Positions 24,979-34,298 are shown, counted from the first letter of the stretch. The stretch is 64,000 bases of DNA from an uncultured Rhodospirillales bacterium (GCA_902777205.1 CACYSU010000002.1:1-64000), one strand, 5' to 3'. Made by a program: numbers and translations. Notes: generated by a model from the letters alone, not told the origin.

Positions 24979-25209
24979 GTTATTTTCTCCTTAGAAAATT
25001 GTAACGAATGCGCCCCGCATGGGACGCGGAATTTTTTTCAAGCAGGAATATATTTGCCACATTTTAAAATAAAAAGCAAAACCTTTCCCGCACCGGCGCG
25101 CATTTTCTTTTTCTTTACGCCCGAATCCGGACGGGGTGTGACGGCGGGGGTATCATCCGGCCGCGAAACGTGCTATTTTATCCCGACACGTCAATTACGG
25201 GAGACGACC

Positions 25210-25956
25210 ATGAACACACGAACCCTTTCCGCCCTGCTTTTGCCGGCCGCCCTGTGCGGATGCGCCCTGACTCATTATAAGAGTCTGGATCAAGCCCCCG
25301 ACACCGACATCGTGATCACCGCCCGCGTCGCCGTCGAATTGTGGGAAAACGGCGAAAGAATCGCCCCCGCGGCCAAGGAACACACCCTGAAAAACGCGGA
25401 AATGCGCCGCCTGACCCTGAAACGCGAAGGCTACCACGATCTGGATATGATCGTGTGGCGCAATCAACCCGAAAAAAGAAACGTCACGTCGCACGACAGC
25501 TCGGTCAGCTGGACGGGCGGACAGGTTTCGGACATCAGCTCCGACCTGTCCGAAACGGGGGCGGACGCGGCGACGACCAGTCCGACCTCGACCGTGATGC
25601 TGCCGGTCAATCTGGTCAAAACGGTGCTGCGAATCGTCTGGGTGCCGTTCGATTTCACGACGGAATACAACCCGCTTGGCTATTACTACACCTACGGCAA
25701 AAACCAGTTCCGCGCCGATATGCGGCCGGCGAGCAAACCTTTTTCGCCGCAGGACGCGTACAACGCGCAGGTCGAGGAATTCGTTTTGAAAAACTATCCG
25801 CCGCTGGCCGGACGGGACGCCGGATATCTGTCGGCTCTGGCGCAATTTTCGGGCATAACGGTCGCGGACATCGAAAAACTGCTGGACGAACATCATTCGC
25901 CGGAAAGCATGGCCGACGCCGTCATCGACAAAATGTCAACCGTCCACGGAAACTGA
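25210..25956 (+). CDS. Unrecognised lipoprotein
   Basis: A 248-residue protein with a signal peptide MNTRTLSALLLPAALCGC and lipobox LCGC (modified Cys 18), so a membrane-anchored lipoprotein. The mature part has a beta-rich start (ITARVAVELWENGERIAP), a segment LPVNLVKTVLRIVWVPFDF (about 136-154) and a helical C-terminus with ENCE-like charged helices. No family recognised. ATG at 25210 has the SD GGGAG; the much longer open frame upstream is antisense to gap. It is a single gene ending in a perfect hairpin terminator. Confidence 0.85.
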   Translation: MNTRTLSALLLPAALCGCALTHYKSLDQAPDTDIVITARVAVELWENGERIAPAAKEHTLKNAEMRRLTLKREGYHDLDMIVWRNQPEKRNVTSHDSSVSWTGGQVSDISSDLSETGADAATTSPTSTVMLPVNLVKTVLRIVWVPFDFTTEYNPLGYYYTYGKNQFRADMRPASKPFSPQDAYNAQVEEFVLKNYPPLAGRDAGYLSALAQFSGITVADIEKLLDEHHSPESMADAVIDKMSTVHGN

Positions 25957-25963
25957 CGAAAAA

Positions 25964-25987
25964 ACGGAGCCGCGGCTCCGTTTTTTT
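25964..25987. terminator. Bidirectional terminator
   Basis: Perfect palindrome ACGGAGCC-GC-GGCTCCGT (25964-25981) with A-run on the left and T-run on the right, serving the lipoprotein gene and the convergent ATPase gene. Confidence 0.9.
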
Positions 25988-27212
25988 ACGCCCACAACCG
26001 ACCGACGGGAACGGCGAAAATCCTGTCGTCCAACGGCACGACGGCGTTGCCCGCATAAAGCACGATTCCCTGTTTGAACCGGTCGCCCGTCAATTCTTTC
26101 AGCTCCCGCAGCCCCGATAAATATTTTTTGTCAACGGACGCCGAGCTTTTGACCTCGATTCCGACGACATCGCCGCCGTTTTCCAAAACAAAATCAACTT
26201 CTTTGCCGGTTTGAGTCCTGAAATGCGACAATTCCCAGCGGTTCAGCGAAGCCTGTTTTACCAGTTCGCCGGCGACGAAATTTTCAAAAACGTGTCCCCA
26301 CGCCATTTTGTCGTCATACAGCGTTTTCAAATCGCGCTTTAACAGATAAGCCAAAAAATTGGTGTCCGTGAAATACAGCTTCGGGGATTTGACGAAGCGT
26401 TTGTTCAGCTTGTTCGGCGTCGCCCACGGCCTGACCTGAAACACCATAAACGAATTGACCGCGAACGCGGCCATTTTCTCGACCGTTTTGACATCCGCGC
26501 CGGTTTCGGCCGCCATTGCCGCCATATTCAGCAATCCCCCCGCCCGCATCGCCAGCAGGGACAGCAGCGTCACCATCCGGTCGGGATTTTTCAAATCGGA
26601 CAAAGCCTTGACATCCCGATTTAAAATCGTCGTCAAATAATCGTCGAACCACGCCGTCCTGTCGATTTCCCCGTTCAGCGCGATTTCGGGGAAAGTGGCG
26701 TGACGAACGGCGTCCAGCACATCGCTTTCGGGATATTCCGCCGTTAAAAAATCGTCCGAAAACCAATCCGTCGCTTTTGCGCCGTAATATTCCGCGGCGG
26801 AAAACGGATAAAGCGACAACACCGCCATGCGCCCGACCAAAGCGTCGGACAAAACGGGCAAAGCCATCAAATTCGCGGAACCCGTCAGCAAAAACAGCCG
26901 ATTGTTTTTACCGTTCAACCGGCTTTCATCCACCCTCATCTTCAAATACGGAAAAATTTCGGGGGCGAACTGCACTTCGTCAATGACATTCAGCGCGTCC
27001 GCGGGCAAACCGCCGACAAATTCCCGCGGATTATTGCGCGCCGCATTCAACAGCAACGGTGAATCAAACGTCATCCGGTTGATTTTGCAATCCATGTCCA
27101 AATGAGCGCACAGCGTCGATTTTCCGACCTGCCGCGCCCCGTTTAAATAGACCAGCGGACGGGAATCGAGTGTTTGAACAACCTTTTCCGACAAAGAGCG
27201 CTTAGAAAACAT
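25986..27212 (-). CDS. ATP-binding protein of the AAA_14/DUF4143 type
   Basis: A 408-residue P-loop ATPase. Walker A GARQVGKST (about residues 25-33), Walker B NVIDEVQF (about 75-82), sensor LTGSANL (about 107-113), a winged-helix-like middle, and the DUF4143 C-terminal part with GKEVDFVLENGGDVVGIEVK (about 333-352), a nuclease-fold-like segment (D..E-x-K). Family members are widespread, often isolated, and of unclear role. ATG at 27212 is preferred over a GTG one codon earlier; no strong SD is seen. A lone gene between two unrelated units, a common setting for horizontally moving genes. Confidence 0.9.
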   Translation of the reverse strand: MFSKRSLSEKVVQTLDSRPLVYLNGARQVGKSTLCAHLDMDCKINRMTFDSPLLLNAARNNPREFVGGLPADALNVIDEVQFAPEIFPYLKMRVDESRLNGKNNRLFLLTGSANLMALPVLSDALVGRMAVLSLYPFSAAEYYGAKATDWFSDDFLTAEYPESDVLDAVRHATFPEIALNGEIDRTAWFDDYLTTILNRDVKALSDLKNPDRMVTLLSLLAMRAGGLLNMAAMAAETGADVKTVEKMAAFAVNSFMVFQVRPWATPNKLNKRFVKSPKLYFTDTNFLAYLLKRDLKTLYDDKMAWGHVFENFVAGELVKQASLNRWELSHFRTQTGKEVDFVLENGGDVVGIEVKSSASVDKKYLSGLRELKELTGDRFKQGIVLYAGNAVVPLDDRIFAVPVGRLWA

Positions 27213-27284
27213 CACATCACAATCCTATAAAATCACGGATTACAATCCAATATTTTCCATATATACCCGCTTGCCTTGAAAAAA

Positions 27285-27935
27285 TCAAGCTTTCACCAAT
27301 CCGCGTTTAAAGAATCTGAACGGCCGCCGGAACTGGCGGATGCACGATCCGACCATCAAAACGGCGATCAGCGTGCCTTCGCGGATGCCGATGATTTCGC
27401 CGCAGAAAATCAGCGATGTCGCAAACGACAGAACGACCAGAGAGGCGTCGAAAGCGATTTTCGTTTTTCCGAAATCCAGCCGCCAGCGTTTGGCGATGAC
27501 GTTGATCAGCCCTTCGCCGGGCATATAGGTCACGTCGGCGATCAGCTCGAACGAAATGCCGGCGGCCAGAATCGCGCATCCCGCGACCTGCTCCGCCGCG
27601 CGCGCGGCATAGCTTTCCAACGGCACGCATCCCGCCAGCCACATCCCCAAATCAATAAAGAATCCGAACACCGTCACGGCCGGAATCTGCAGCAGCTGCG
27701 CCCATCCGAATTTTTTGCCCAGCAAAGCGGCCTGTATCACGATGAACAGACAGTTGACCAGCACCGTCCACGTCCCGAAACTCAGCGGATAAATGAACGT
27801 CATCACATACGGCAGCCCCGAAATCGGGCTGGTTCCCAAATCGGGATAGGTGCTGAACGCGACGCCGAACCCGCTGACCGCCAGCCCCAGCAGACAGCAC
27901 AAACATTTTTTCGTCAAACTGAAATGATATTTCAC
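27285..27935 (-). CDS. YczE/YyaS-like integral membrane protein
   Basis: A 216-residue protein with five predicted membrane helices (starting around CLCCLLGLAVSGFGVAF, about residues 11-27). The segment PDLGTSPISGLPYVM (about 31-45) and the later YMPGEGLINVIAKRW (about 137-151) are typical of the YczE/YyaS/YitT group (COG2364-like). In Bacillus YczE affects surfactin production; otherwise the role is unknown. The GTG at 27935 was chosen because GGAGG precedes it; an upstream TTG would add 16 basic residues. Divergent from the ribosomal protein operon. Confidence 0.8.
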   Translation of the reverse strand: MKYHFSLTKKCLCCLLGLAVSGFGVAFSTYPDLGTSPISGLPYVMTFIYPLSFGTWTVLVNCLFIVIQAALLGKKFGWAQLLQIPAVTVFGFFIDLGMWLAGCVPLESYAARAAEQVAGCAILAAGISFELIADVTYMPGEGLINVIAKRWRLDFGKTKIAFDASLVVLSFATSLIFCGEIIGIREGTLIAVLMVGSCIRQFRRPFRFFKRGLVKA

Positions 27936-27996
27936 GGATTTTTCCTCCGCCCGATATTTACGCTTTATCCTTTTGCGGAACAAGGAAAAATAACGC

Positions 27997-28025
27997 TTGC
28001 AATCGGACGGATTACACCGTATAAA
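27997..28025 (+). promoter_or_regulatory. Promoter of rpmI-rplT
   Basis: TTGCAA (27997-28002), 17 bases, TATAAA (28020-28025). The boxes and spacing are close to the sigma70 consensus. Transcription would start near 28032, giving a leader of about 92 bases. Confidence 0.65.
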
Positions 28026-28029
28026 GAAA

Positions 28030-28110
28030 AGCCCTTGAAAAAGGGAACCGCGTTTTTCGGGCTATTGTTTCAGGGCAGCCTGAAAACGCAGAACCGTTAA
28101 AACATTATTT
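28030..28110 (+). promoter_or_regulatory. Structured leader of the ribosomal protein operon
   Basis: The leader can form AGCCC...GGGCT (about 28027-28063), inside which CCCTT-GAAA-AAGGG pairs, and a perfect TTCAGG-GCAG-CCTGAA hairpin (about 28069-28084). In several bacteria L20 represses its own operon by binding such leaders; whether this one is an L20 site is a guess. Confidence 0.4.
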
Positions 28111-28123
28111 TAAGGAGACGGAA

Positions 28124-28321
28124 ATGCCCAAACTGAAAACAAAAAGCTCGGTCAAAAAGCGTTTCGCCCGCACGGGTTCCGGCGCCATCAAGCACGGATT
28201 CGCCTGCAAACGCCACCGTTTGATTTCCAAAGGAACGAAGATGAAACGCCACGCGCGCGGAACGACGCTGCTGCGCGAATGCGATTTCAAGATCATTGAT
28301 CGTTTCATGCCGTACAACTAA
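28124..28321 (+). CDS. rpmI: 50S ribosomal protein L35
   Basis: A 65-residue, very basic ribosomal protein beginning MPKLKTKSSVKKRF with the family's central RHRLISKGTKMKRHARGT. Complete, normal length. SD AAGGAG is 7 bases before the ATG. It heads an operon with rplT 14 bases downstream. infC, which usually precedes rpmI, is absent here; its place is taken by a promoter and a divergent membrane protein gene. Confidence 0.98.
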   Translation: MPKLKTKSSVKKRFARTGSGAIKHGFACKRHRLISKGTKMKRHARGTTLLRECDFKIIDRFMPYN

Positions 28322-28335
28322 GGAGTAATTGAACC

Positions 28336-28692
28336 ATGGCTCGTGTAAAACGCGGTATGACCGCCCATTTCAAACACAAAAAAATTCTGAAACTTGCCAA
28401 AGGCTATCGCGAAAGCAATTCCAAACTGTACCGCGTCGCCTTGGAAAAGGTTGAAAAAGGTCTGCGGTACGCCTACCGCGACCGCCGCAAGAAGAAAAGC
28501 AACTTCCGCGCTTTGTGGATTCAGCGCATCAACGCCGGCGTTCGCGAATACGGATTGACCTATTCCAAATTCATCAACGGTTTGAACAAAGCCGGCATTG
28601 AAATGGACCGCAAGATTCTGGCGGACCTGGCGATGAACCAGCCCGCGGCTTTTGCCAAAGTCGTCGAACAAGTCAAGGCGGCTCTGAACTAA
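28336..28692 (+). CDS. rplT: 50S ribosomal protein L20
   Basis: A 118-residue large-subunit assembly protein, complete, with the typical start [20 protein letters not shown] and [20 protein letters not shown] (about residues 50-69). L20 also acts as translational repressor of its operon in other bacteria. It follows rpmI by 14 bases with SD AAGGAG and ends before a strong terminator that separates it from pheS. Confidence 0.98.
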   Translation: MARVKRGMTAHFKHKKILKLAKGYRESNSKLYRVALEKVEKGLRYAYRDRRKKKSNFRALWIQRINAGVREYGLTYSKFINGLNKAGIEMDRKILADLAMNQPAAFAKVVEQVKAALN

Positions 28693-28711
28693 GCAACGGA
28701 TTGCATTAACG

Positions 28712-28735
28712 AAAGGGGCGCGACGCGCCCCTTTT
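28712..28735 (+). terminator. Terminator behind rplT
   Basis: Near-perfect palindrome GGGGCGCG-A-CGCGCCCC followed by TTTT. pheS begins 30 bases later, so pheST either depends on read-through or has its own promoter that I cannot see. Confidence 0.8.
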
Positions 28736-28764
28736 GCATAGAAACACACAAAGGATATCGGCAA

Positions 28765-29859
28765 ATGAGTGAACTGGACACACTTCAAACACAGCTGCTG
28801 GAACAGGTGGAATCGGCGGCGACGCTGGCGGATCTGGACGCCGTGCGCGTTTCCGTTCTGGGTAAAAAAGGCGTCATCACCGAAAAAATGAAATCGCTGG
28901 GCGCGATGAACCCCGACGAACGCAAAGCCGCGGGACAGCAGTTCAACGCGATCAAAAACGCTTTGGCGGACGCGATCGAATCCAAAAAGGCCAAATTGGA
29001 AGAGGATGAAATCAACGCCCGTCTGGCGCGCGAAGCCGTGGATATCACTCTGCCCGTCCGCCCCGAAACGCAGGGACGCATCCACCCGCTGTACCAGACG
29101 TACGACGAGGTCGTCGCCATTTTCGGCCAGATGGGCTTCGACGTTGCCGAAGGCCCCGATATCGAAGACGACTTCCACAACTTCACCGCTTTGAACACGC
29201 CGAAAAACCACCCCGCGCGCCAAATGCAGGACACGTTCTATCTGAAAGGCGAAGAAAACGGCGACAAATTCATCGTGCGCACGCAAACGTCCGCCGTGCA
29301 GATCCGCACAATGGAAAAACAGCGTCCGCCCGTGCGCGTGATCGTCCCCGGCCGCACCTACCGCTGCGACTACGACGCGACGCACGCGCCGATGTTCCAT
29401 CAGGTCGAAGGGCTGATCGTCGATACCGAAACGAACATGGCGCATTTGAAAGGCTGCCTGATCGAATTCGTCAAAACGTTTTTTGAACTGGACGACGTCC
29501 CCGTGCGTTTCCGTCCGTCGTTTTTCCCGTTCACGGAACCGTCGGCGGAAATGGACATCGGGTGTTCGCGCAAAAACGGCGAATTGAAAATCGGCGCGGG
29601 CAGCGACTGGCTGGAAATTCTGGGATGCGGCATGGTTCATCCGAACGTGCTGAAAGCCTGCAACATCGACCCCGAAGTCTATCAGGGCTTCGCGTTCGGG
29701 ATCGGGCTTGACCGTCTGGCGATGCTGAAATACGCGATTCCCGACCTGCGCACGTTCTTTGAATCCGATCTGCGCTGGATCAAACATTACGGATTCGTTC
29801 CCTTGGACATTCCCTCGACGGGATCGGGCTTGAGCATGACGGGAGGAAACAAAAGATGA
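28765..29859 (+). CDS. pheS: Phenylalanyl-tRNA synthetase alpha subunit
   Basis: Catalytic subunit of the alpha2-beta2 enzyme that charges tRNA-Phe. The 364-residue protein has the N-terminal coiled coil (about 1-85) that contacts tRNA and the class II core with motif 2 GRTYRCDYDATHAPMFHQVE (about 195-214) and motif 3 GFAFGIGLDRLAMLKY (about 311-326). It overlaps pheT by four bases (ATGA), the usual arrangement for equal synthesis of both subunits. Confidence 0.98.
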   Translation: MSELDTLQTQLLEQVESAATLADLDAVRVSVLGKKGVITEKMKSLGAMNPDERKAAGQQFNAIKNALADAIESKKAKLEEDEINARLAREAVDITLPVRPETQGRIHPLYQTYDEVVAIFGQMGFDVAEGPDIEDDFHNFTALNTPKNHPARQMQDTFYLKGEENGDKFIVRTQTSAVQIRTMEKQRPPVRVIVPGRTYRCDYDATHAPMFHQVEGLIVDTETNMAHLKGCLIEFVKTFFELDDVPVRFRPSFFPFTEPSAEMDIGCSRKNGELKIGAGSDWLEILGCGMVHPNVLKACNIDPEVYQGFAFGIGLDRLAMLKYAIPDLRTFFESDLRWIKHYGFVPLDIPSTGSGLSMTGGNKR

Positions 29860-32237
29860 AATTCACGCTGAGCTGGTTGAAAGATTTTTTGGAAACGGAC
29901 GCGGGCGTTGACGAAATCGCCGAACGCCTGACCGCCATCGGCTTGGAAATCGAAGAGGTCGTCGATCCTCTGGCCGCGGTCAAAGACCTGATCGTCGTCA
30001 GCATTGACGAATGTGTCGCCCACCCCGATTCCGACCATCTGCACGTTTTAAAGGTCAACACGGGCAAGGAATTGCTGCAAATCGTGTGCGGCGCGCCGAA
30101 CGCCCGCGCGGGGATGAAAGGCATTCTGGCGCGTCCGGGGGATTACGTCCCCGCTTTCGGCGACAAACTGAAAGCCGGCAAGATCCGCGGCGTCGAAAGC
30201 AACGGCATGATGTGCGCCGAAGACGAACTGGGCGTCGGCCCCGACCACACGGGCATTATCGAATGTCCCGAAAACGCGGTCGTCGGCGCGTCAATCGCGA
30301 CCGTCTATCCGTCCGATCCCGTTTTCGACGTGTCGATCACCCCGAACCGCGGCGACTGCATGAGCGTTTACGGCATCGCGCGCGATCTGGCGGCGACGGG
30401 ACTGGGCACGCTGAAAACGCCCAAACGCGAATCCGTCGCCCCCGCTTTCAAAACCGGCGTCAAGCTGGTCAACGAAGCGATTGACATCGGCGCGCCGTTC
30501 TTCACTCTGCGCGAAATCCGCAATGTGAAAAACGTGCAATCCCCGAAATGGATGCAGGATCGCCTGACCGCGGTCGGACTGCGCCCGATTTCCGCTTTGG
30601 TTGACGTGACAAACTATTTCAACATCACGTTCGGCCGCCCGCTGCACGTTTTCGACGCGGACAAGGTCAAAGGTCAAATCACCGTACGTTCCGCGCGCGA
30701 CGGCGAAAAGCTGCTGGCGCTGGACGGCAGGGAATACGCGCTGAGCGACGGCATGGTCGTGATCGCCGACGAAAACGGCGTCGAATCCATCGCCGGCATC
30801 ATGGGCGGCGAAGTGTCGGGATGCGAGGATTCGACCACGCGCGTTTTGCTGGAATCCGCGTATTTCGACCCCGAAAGCATCGCCAAAACGGGACAGAAAC
30901 TGATCCTGACATCCGATTCGCGTCAGCGTTTCGAACGCGGCATCGACCCCGCTTCGACGATTCCGGTCGGCGCGGAAATGGCGGCGCAAATGATCATGGA
31001 ACTGTGCGGCGGCGAATGTTCCGACCTTATCGTGACGGGTGCCGAACCCGCCGCGCCCGCGCCGATTTTCTTCGACCCGAAACGTGTTGAAAAGCTGTGC
31101 GGCGTTGACGTTCCCGCGGACACCTGCAGGGAAATCCTTGAAAAACTGGGCTGCTTCGTCAAACCGGAATCGAACGGATTTTCCGTGATCCGCCCGACGT
31201 GGCGTTCCGACATTTCCGGTTCGCACGATCTGGTCGAGGAAGTCCTGCGCATTTACGGTTACGACAAACTGCCGGAAATCGCCCTGCCGCGCCCGAACGG
31301 CGTCCACGGCATTTTGCAACCCAAACAGCGCCGCGAAGTTTCCGTCCGCCGCGCGATGGCCAACCACGGCGGGTGCCAGACGATCACATGGTCGTTCATG
31401 TCGTCCAAGGACGCGGAACCTTTCCGCACCAAGGACGCCGTCCTGATCGCCAACCCGATCAGCGCGGATCTGAACGAAATGCGCCCGAATTTGCTGCCGA
31501 ATCTGCTTTCGGCGGTGCGTTCCAACATTACCAAAGGCACGTTCGACGGCTGCCTGTTCGAGGTCGGGCCTCAATTCTTCGGGTTCAAACCGATGGAACA
31601 GGAAACGGTCGCCTGCCAGCTGCGCTTCGGGCAAATGACGCCGCGCCATTGGGCGGTCGCCCAGCGTCCGGTTGACGTGTTCGACGCCAAGGCCGACGCC
31701 CTGTCCGCTTTGGACGCGGCGGAAGCCCCGCAAAACGTGCAGATCGCGCGCGAAGCCCCCGCTTGGTACCACCCCGGCCGGTCGGGCGCGGTCAAAATCG
31801 GCAAAACCATTCTGGCATACTTCGGCGAACTGCACCCGAAAGTGTTGAAAGCGATGGATTTGAAAACGCCCGTTTGCGCGTGCGAAATCTTCCTCGACCG
31901 CCTGCCGCCCGCGAAAAAGAAGAACGGCAAAGGCGTCAAAACGCTGAAACTGTCCGCGTTCACGCCGATTTTCCGCGATCTGGCGTTCTTGGTCGATCGC
32001 AAAGTCGATGCGGAAAAAATCGTTTCGGCCGCCAAAAACACAGACAAGACACTGATCACCGACGTTTCCGTCTTCGACTTGTACGAAGGCGACAACTTGG
32101 GCGACAAAAAGTCGATCGCGATCCAGCTGACGATCCAGCCCGTCGAAAAAACGATGACGGACGAGGAAATCGAAAGCGTCTGCCGCCGCGTCGTCGGCGC
32201 GGTCGCGGCCGCCACCGGCGCGACATTGCGGGGGTGA
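29856..32237 (+). CDS. pheT: Phenylalanyl-tRNA synthetase beta subunit
   Basis: The 793-residue partner of PheS. Domains in order: N-terminal EMAP-like tRNA-binding fold (about 40-150, with DSDHLHVLKVN), the B3/B4 editing region (about 210-395), B5 (about 405-475), a class II-like core and a C-terminal FDX-ACB anticodon-binding domain beginning at FTPIFRDLAFLVDRKVDAEK. Full length. Starts inside the pheS stop (ATGA). A hydrolase gene begins one base after its stop, so it is part of the same message. Confidence 0.98.
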   Translation: MKFTLSWLKDFLETDAGVDEIAERLTAIGLEIEEVVDPLAAVKDLIVVSIDECVAHPDSDHLHVLKVNTGKELLQIVCGAPNARAGMKGILARPGDYVPAFGDKLKAGKIRGVESNGMMCAEDELGVGPDHTGIIECPENAVVGASIATVYPSDPVFDVSITPNRGDCMSVYGIARDLAATGLGTLKTPKRESVAPAFKTGVKLVNEAIDIGAPFFTLREIRNVKNVQSPKWMQDRLTAVGLRPISALVDVTNYFNITFGRPLHVFDADKVKGQITVRSARDGEKLLALDGREYALSDGMVVIADENGVESIAGIMGGEVSGCEDSTTRVLLESAYFDPESIAKTGQKLILTSDSRQRFERGIDPASTIPVGAEMAAQMIMELCGGECSDLIVTGAEPAAPAPIFFDPKRVEKLCGVDVPADTCREILEKLGCFVKPESNGFSVIRPTWRSDISGSHDLVEEVLRIYGYDKLPEIALPRPNGVHGILQPKQRREVSVRRAMANHGGCQTITWSFMSSKDAEPFRTKDAVLIANPISADLNEMRPNLLPNLLSAVRSNITKGTFDGCLFEVGPQFFGFKPMEQETVACQLRFGQMTPRHWAVAQRPVDVFDAKADALSALDAAEAPQNVQIAREAPAWYHPGRSGAVKIGKTILAYFGELHPKVLKAMDLKTPVCACEIFLDRLPPAKKKNGKGVKTLKLSAFTPIFRDLAFLVDRKVDAEKIVSAAKNTDKTLITDVSVFDLYEGDNLGDKKSIAIQLTIQPVEKTMTDEEIESVCRRVVGAVAAATGATLRG

Positions 32238-32238
32238 G

Positions 32239-33000
32239 ATGCGCGAACCTTTGTTAAACGGCGCGGTGCTGATGCCGGAAAACGGCGCAAAACCGGAACA
32301 GCTGGTCGTCTATTTGCACGGCATGGGCGGAACGGGCGAATCGAACGCTTGGTTCGCCCGTGAATTACAGCGGGTGATGCCGCGCGCGGTCTTTTACGTC
32401 CCCGACGGACTGGAGGCCATGGACGGCAACGAAGAAGCCCGCCAATGGTTCGGCATCCCGCCGAAATTCAACGACAACTGGTTCACCCGCCACCCCGATT
32501 TGCTGTCCAAACGGGCGCGGCTGAAATTGAACCGGATGTACAAATGGTACGACGCCGCGGCGTTAAAGGTGGCGGATTACATTCGCGACCGCATGGACGC
32601 ACACGGCATCGGCGCGCAAAACACCTACGTTTTCGGCGTGTCGCAGGGCGCAATGATGGCGGTGCAGATGTGCGCCGAATCCGACATTCTGGCGGACAGG
32701 GCGGCCGACGGGTCGCTGATCCCGCTGGGCGGCGTGATGATTGTCGCGGGGTGCCTGTTGAACGCGGCGGAGGTTGAAAAACATCCCTCGCAATCCAAAC
32801 CGGAATTCATTCTGGTGCACGGGGAAAAGGACACGACCGTCCCGTTCCGCGGCCATTTGCTGACGGACAAAACCCTGTTTCAATGCGGTCAGAAAACCGT
32901 TTCCAAAGTCGTTTGGGGACGCGACCACACGTTTTTTGAAAAAGAGGCGCTGGGCGAAATCCTGCGGCTGGCGAAACCGTGGGGCGACCGCCGCGCGTAA
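32239..33000 (+). CDS. Alpha/beta hydrolase of the phospholipase/carboxylesterase type
   Basis: A 253-residue esterase-like protein. After YLHGMGGTGES (oxyanion region, about 30-40) come the nucleophile Ser in GVSQG (about 134), the acid Asp in HGEKDTTVPF (about 198) and the His in RDHTFF (about 231), a complete catalytic triad in the order of carboxylesterase/acyl-protein thioesterase proteins. The large insert at about 55-105 (DGNEEARQWFGIPP) is usual in this group. Substrate unknown. It starts one base after pheT with SD GGGGGTGAG and ends before a strong terminator; a role in translation is not implied. Confidence 0.85.
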   Translation: MREPLLNGAVLMPENGAKPEQLVVYLHGMGGTGESNAWFARELQRVMPRAVFYVPDGLEAMDGNEEARQWFGIPPKFNDNWFTRHPDLLSKRARLKLNRMYKWYDAAALKVADYIRDRMDAHGIGAQNTYVFGVSQGAMMAVQMCAESDILADRAADGSLIPLGGVMIVAGCLLNAAEVEKHPSQSKPEFILVHGEKDTTVPFRGHLLTDKTLFQCGQKTVSKVVWGRDHTFFEKEALGEILRLAKPWGDRRA

Positions 33001-33010
33001 ACATTACGAA

Positions 33011-33040
33011 AAAGGCTTCGGTTGTCCGAAGCCTTTTTTT
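33011..33040. terminator. Bidirectional terminator
   Basis: AAAGGCTTCGG-TTGT-CCGAAGCCTTT followed by T on the plus side and preceded by A-run, serving the pheST-hydrolase operon and convergent sufE. Confidence 0.92.
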
Positions 33041-33434
33041 ATGCCGCGGCCGCTTCTTTGATACGTTCGACCATGGCGAAAAAACCGTTGCGGCGCGTCG
33101 GGCTTAAATGCGATTCCAACCCCAGCTTGGCAAAAATCGCATCCACGTCGGTATGGCGGATCTCGTCCTTTGTCTTTCCCGACAGGATGATGCGCAAAAC
33201 GGCGATCAGCCCGCGGACGATATGGGCGTCGCTTTCCCCGTCGAACGTCAAAACATCGCCGTCCGTTTTGATTTTCAGCCACACCTGGCTCATGCACCCC
33301 TCAACCTTGTTTTGATCGTTTTTATCGGCGTCGGACAACGCGGGCATATCCCTGCCCAATTCGATCAAATAGGCGTAGCGATCCTCCCAGTTGTCCAAAA
33401 AAGAAAAGTTTTCGATCAGTTCAGCCGTGTCCAT
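33039..33434 (-). CDS. sufE: Cysteine desulfuration protein SufE
   Basis: Accepts sulfur from the cysteine desulfurase SufS and hands it to Fe-S scaffold proteins. In 131 residues the acceptor Cys lies in VEGCMSQVWL (about 47) and the C-terminus has the family's SPTRRNGFFAMVERI (about 112-126). The ATG at 33434 with SD AAAGG gives the normal length; the longer frame has no SD. It stands alone here without sufS or sufBCD, which is common in alphaproteobacteria. Sulfur handling also appears at 39 kb (Rrf2 regulator, cysK, rimO). Confidence 0.93.
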   Translation of the reverse strand: MDTAELIENFSFLDNWEDRYAYLIELGRDMPALSDADKNDQNKVEGCMSQVWLKIKTDGDVLTFDGESDAHIVRGLIAVLRIILSGKTKDEIRHTDVDAIFAKLGLESHLSPTRRNGFFAMVERIKEAAAA

Positions 33435-33559
33435 TTGCGCGCCTTTCCGGTTCAAGTGTTGAATTCCGTTTATATTTACGCCCGATCCGGCCGGACTGCC
33501 AAACAAAAAATTTTCCGCCCCGATCGAAACCGGAGCGGAAAATCAAACGCCGTCGGCGA

Positions 33560-34207
33560 TCACGCCTGCAAAATGCCCAGACGCTGCGCCGTGACGACGG
33601 CTTTCGTCCTGTTTTCGACGTGCAGATGACGCAGCAAAGCGTTGATGTGCAGCTTTACCGTCGCTTCGGACACGCTCATTTCATACGCGATCTGCTTGTT
33701 CGACAATCCGTTGCTCAAGTGCTGCAGCACTTCGCTCTGCCGCCCCGTCAAATTCTTTCCGTCCGGCAGGGCGTGGGACAAAATGCGACCGCTTTCCCCC
33801 GTCCGCCGCATCCCGTCCAGCACCGCGGGCGGCACGTACGCGTTTCCGTCCACGATCAACCGCAGCGCGTTGATGATCAGCGAATCGGACGATTTTTTCG
33901 GAATATAGCCGGACGCCCCCAATCCGAACGCGTCCAAAATATCGCCGCGGCTTTCGCTTTCGCCCGTCACGATCAATCTGGACGCGGCGAACATCGCGTG
34001 CATCTTTTTGAACGATTCTTTCCAATCCGCCCCCAACACGTCGCGATCGACAAAGATCAAATCGAAACTCTTTCCCTCTTGCGCCAGCTTTTCGACCGCG
34101 GCGAAATCCGTCACCTCCTGCAATTCGGTCAACGCGCCGAAACGTTGCAGCTGACGGCTGAATCCCTCACGAAACAAAGTATGATTATCCGCTACCAATA
34201 TTTTCAT
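33560..34207 (-). CDS. NarL/LuxR-type response regulator
   Basis: A 215-residue two-component regulator. The receiver domain (about 1-120) has acidic residues DN near position 7 and the phospho-acceptor Asp at about 54 in LIFVDRDV; a Lys near 106 (IPKKSSD) is also present. The LuxR helix-turn-helix (about 150-212) reads LTGRQSEVLQHLSNGLSNKQ and TVKLHINALLRHL. ATG at 34207 has an AGGGG SD. No sensor kinase gene is adjacent, so its partner is elsewhere. It is divergent from the MATE transporter gene, which it could control. Confidence 0.92.
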   Translation of the reverse strand: MKILVADNHTLFREGFSRQLQRFGALTELQEVTDFAAVEKLAQEGKSFDLIFVDRDVLGADWKESFKKMHAMFAASRLIVTGESESRGDILDAFGLGASGYIPKKSSDSLIINALRLIVDGNAYVPPAVLDGMRRTGESGRILSHALPDGKNLTGRQSEVLQHLSNGLSNKQIAYEMSVSEATVKLHINALLRHLHVENRTKAVVTAQRLGILQA

Positions 34208-34298
34208 GTTTTTTCCCCTTTTGTTGTGAATGTTTCCGTACTTGTCTTCAACGTTAGACGGGGCGTTCCGGCAAAGATAGATACCTGAACGCATTAAA

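Noticed and set aside
24088-25209. Upstream extension of the lipoprotein frame at 25210
   Set aside because: The extension is antisense to gap and would destroy the signal peptide; the ATG at 25210 has an SD and a lipobox at the right distance.
30291-31835. Minus-strand open frame of 514 codons opposite pheT
   Set aside because: Shadow frame; pheT is complete and typical.
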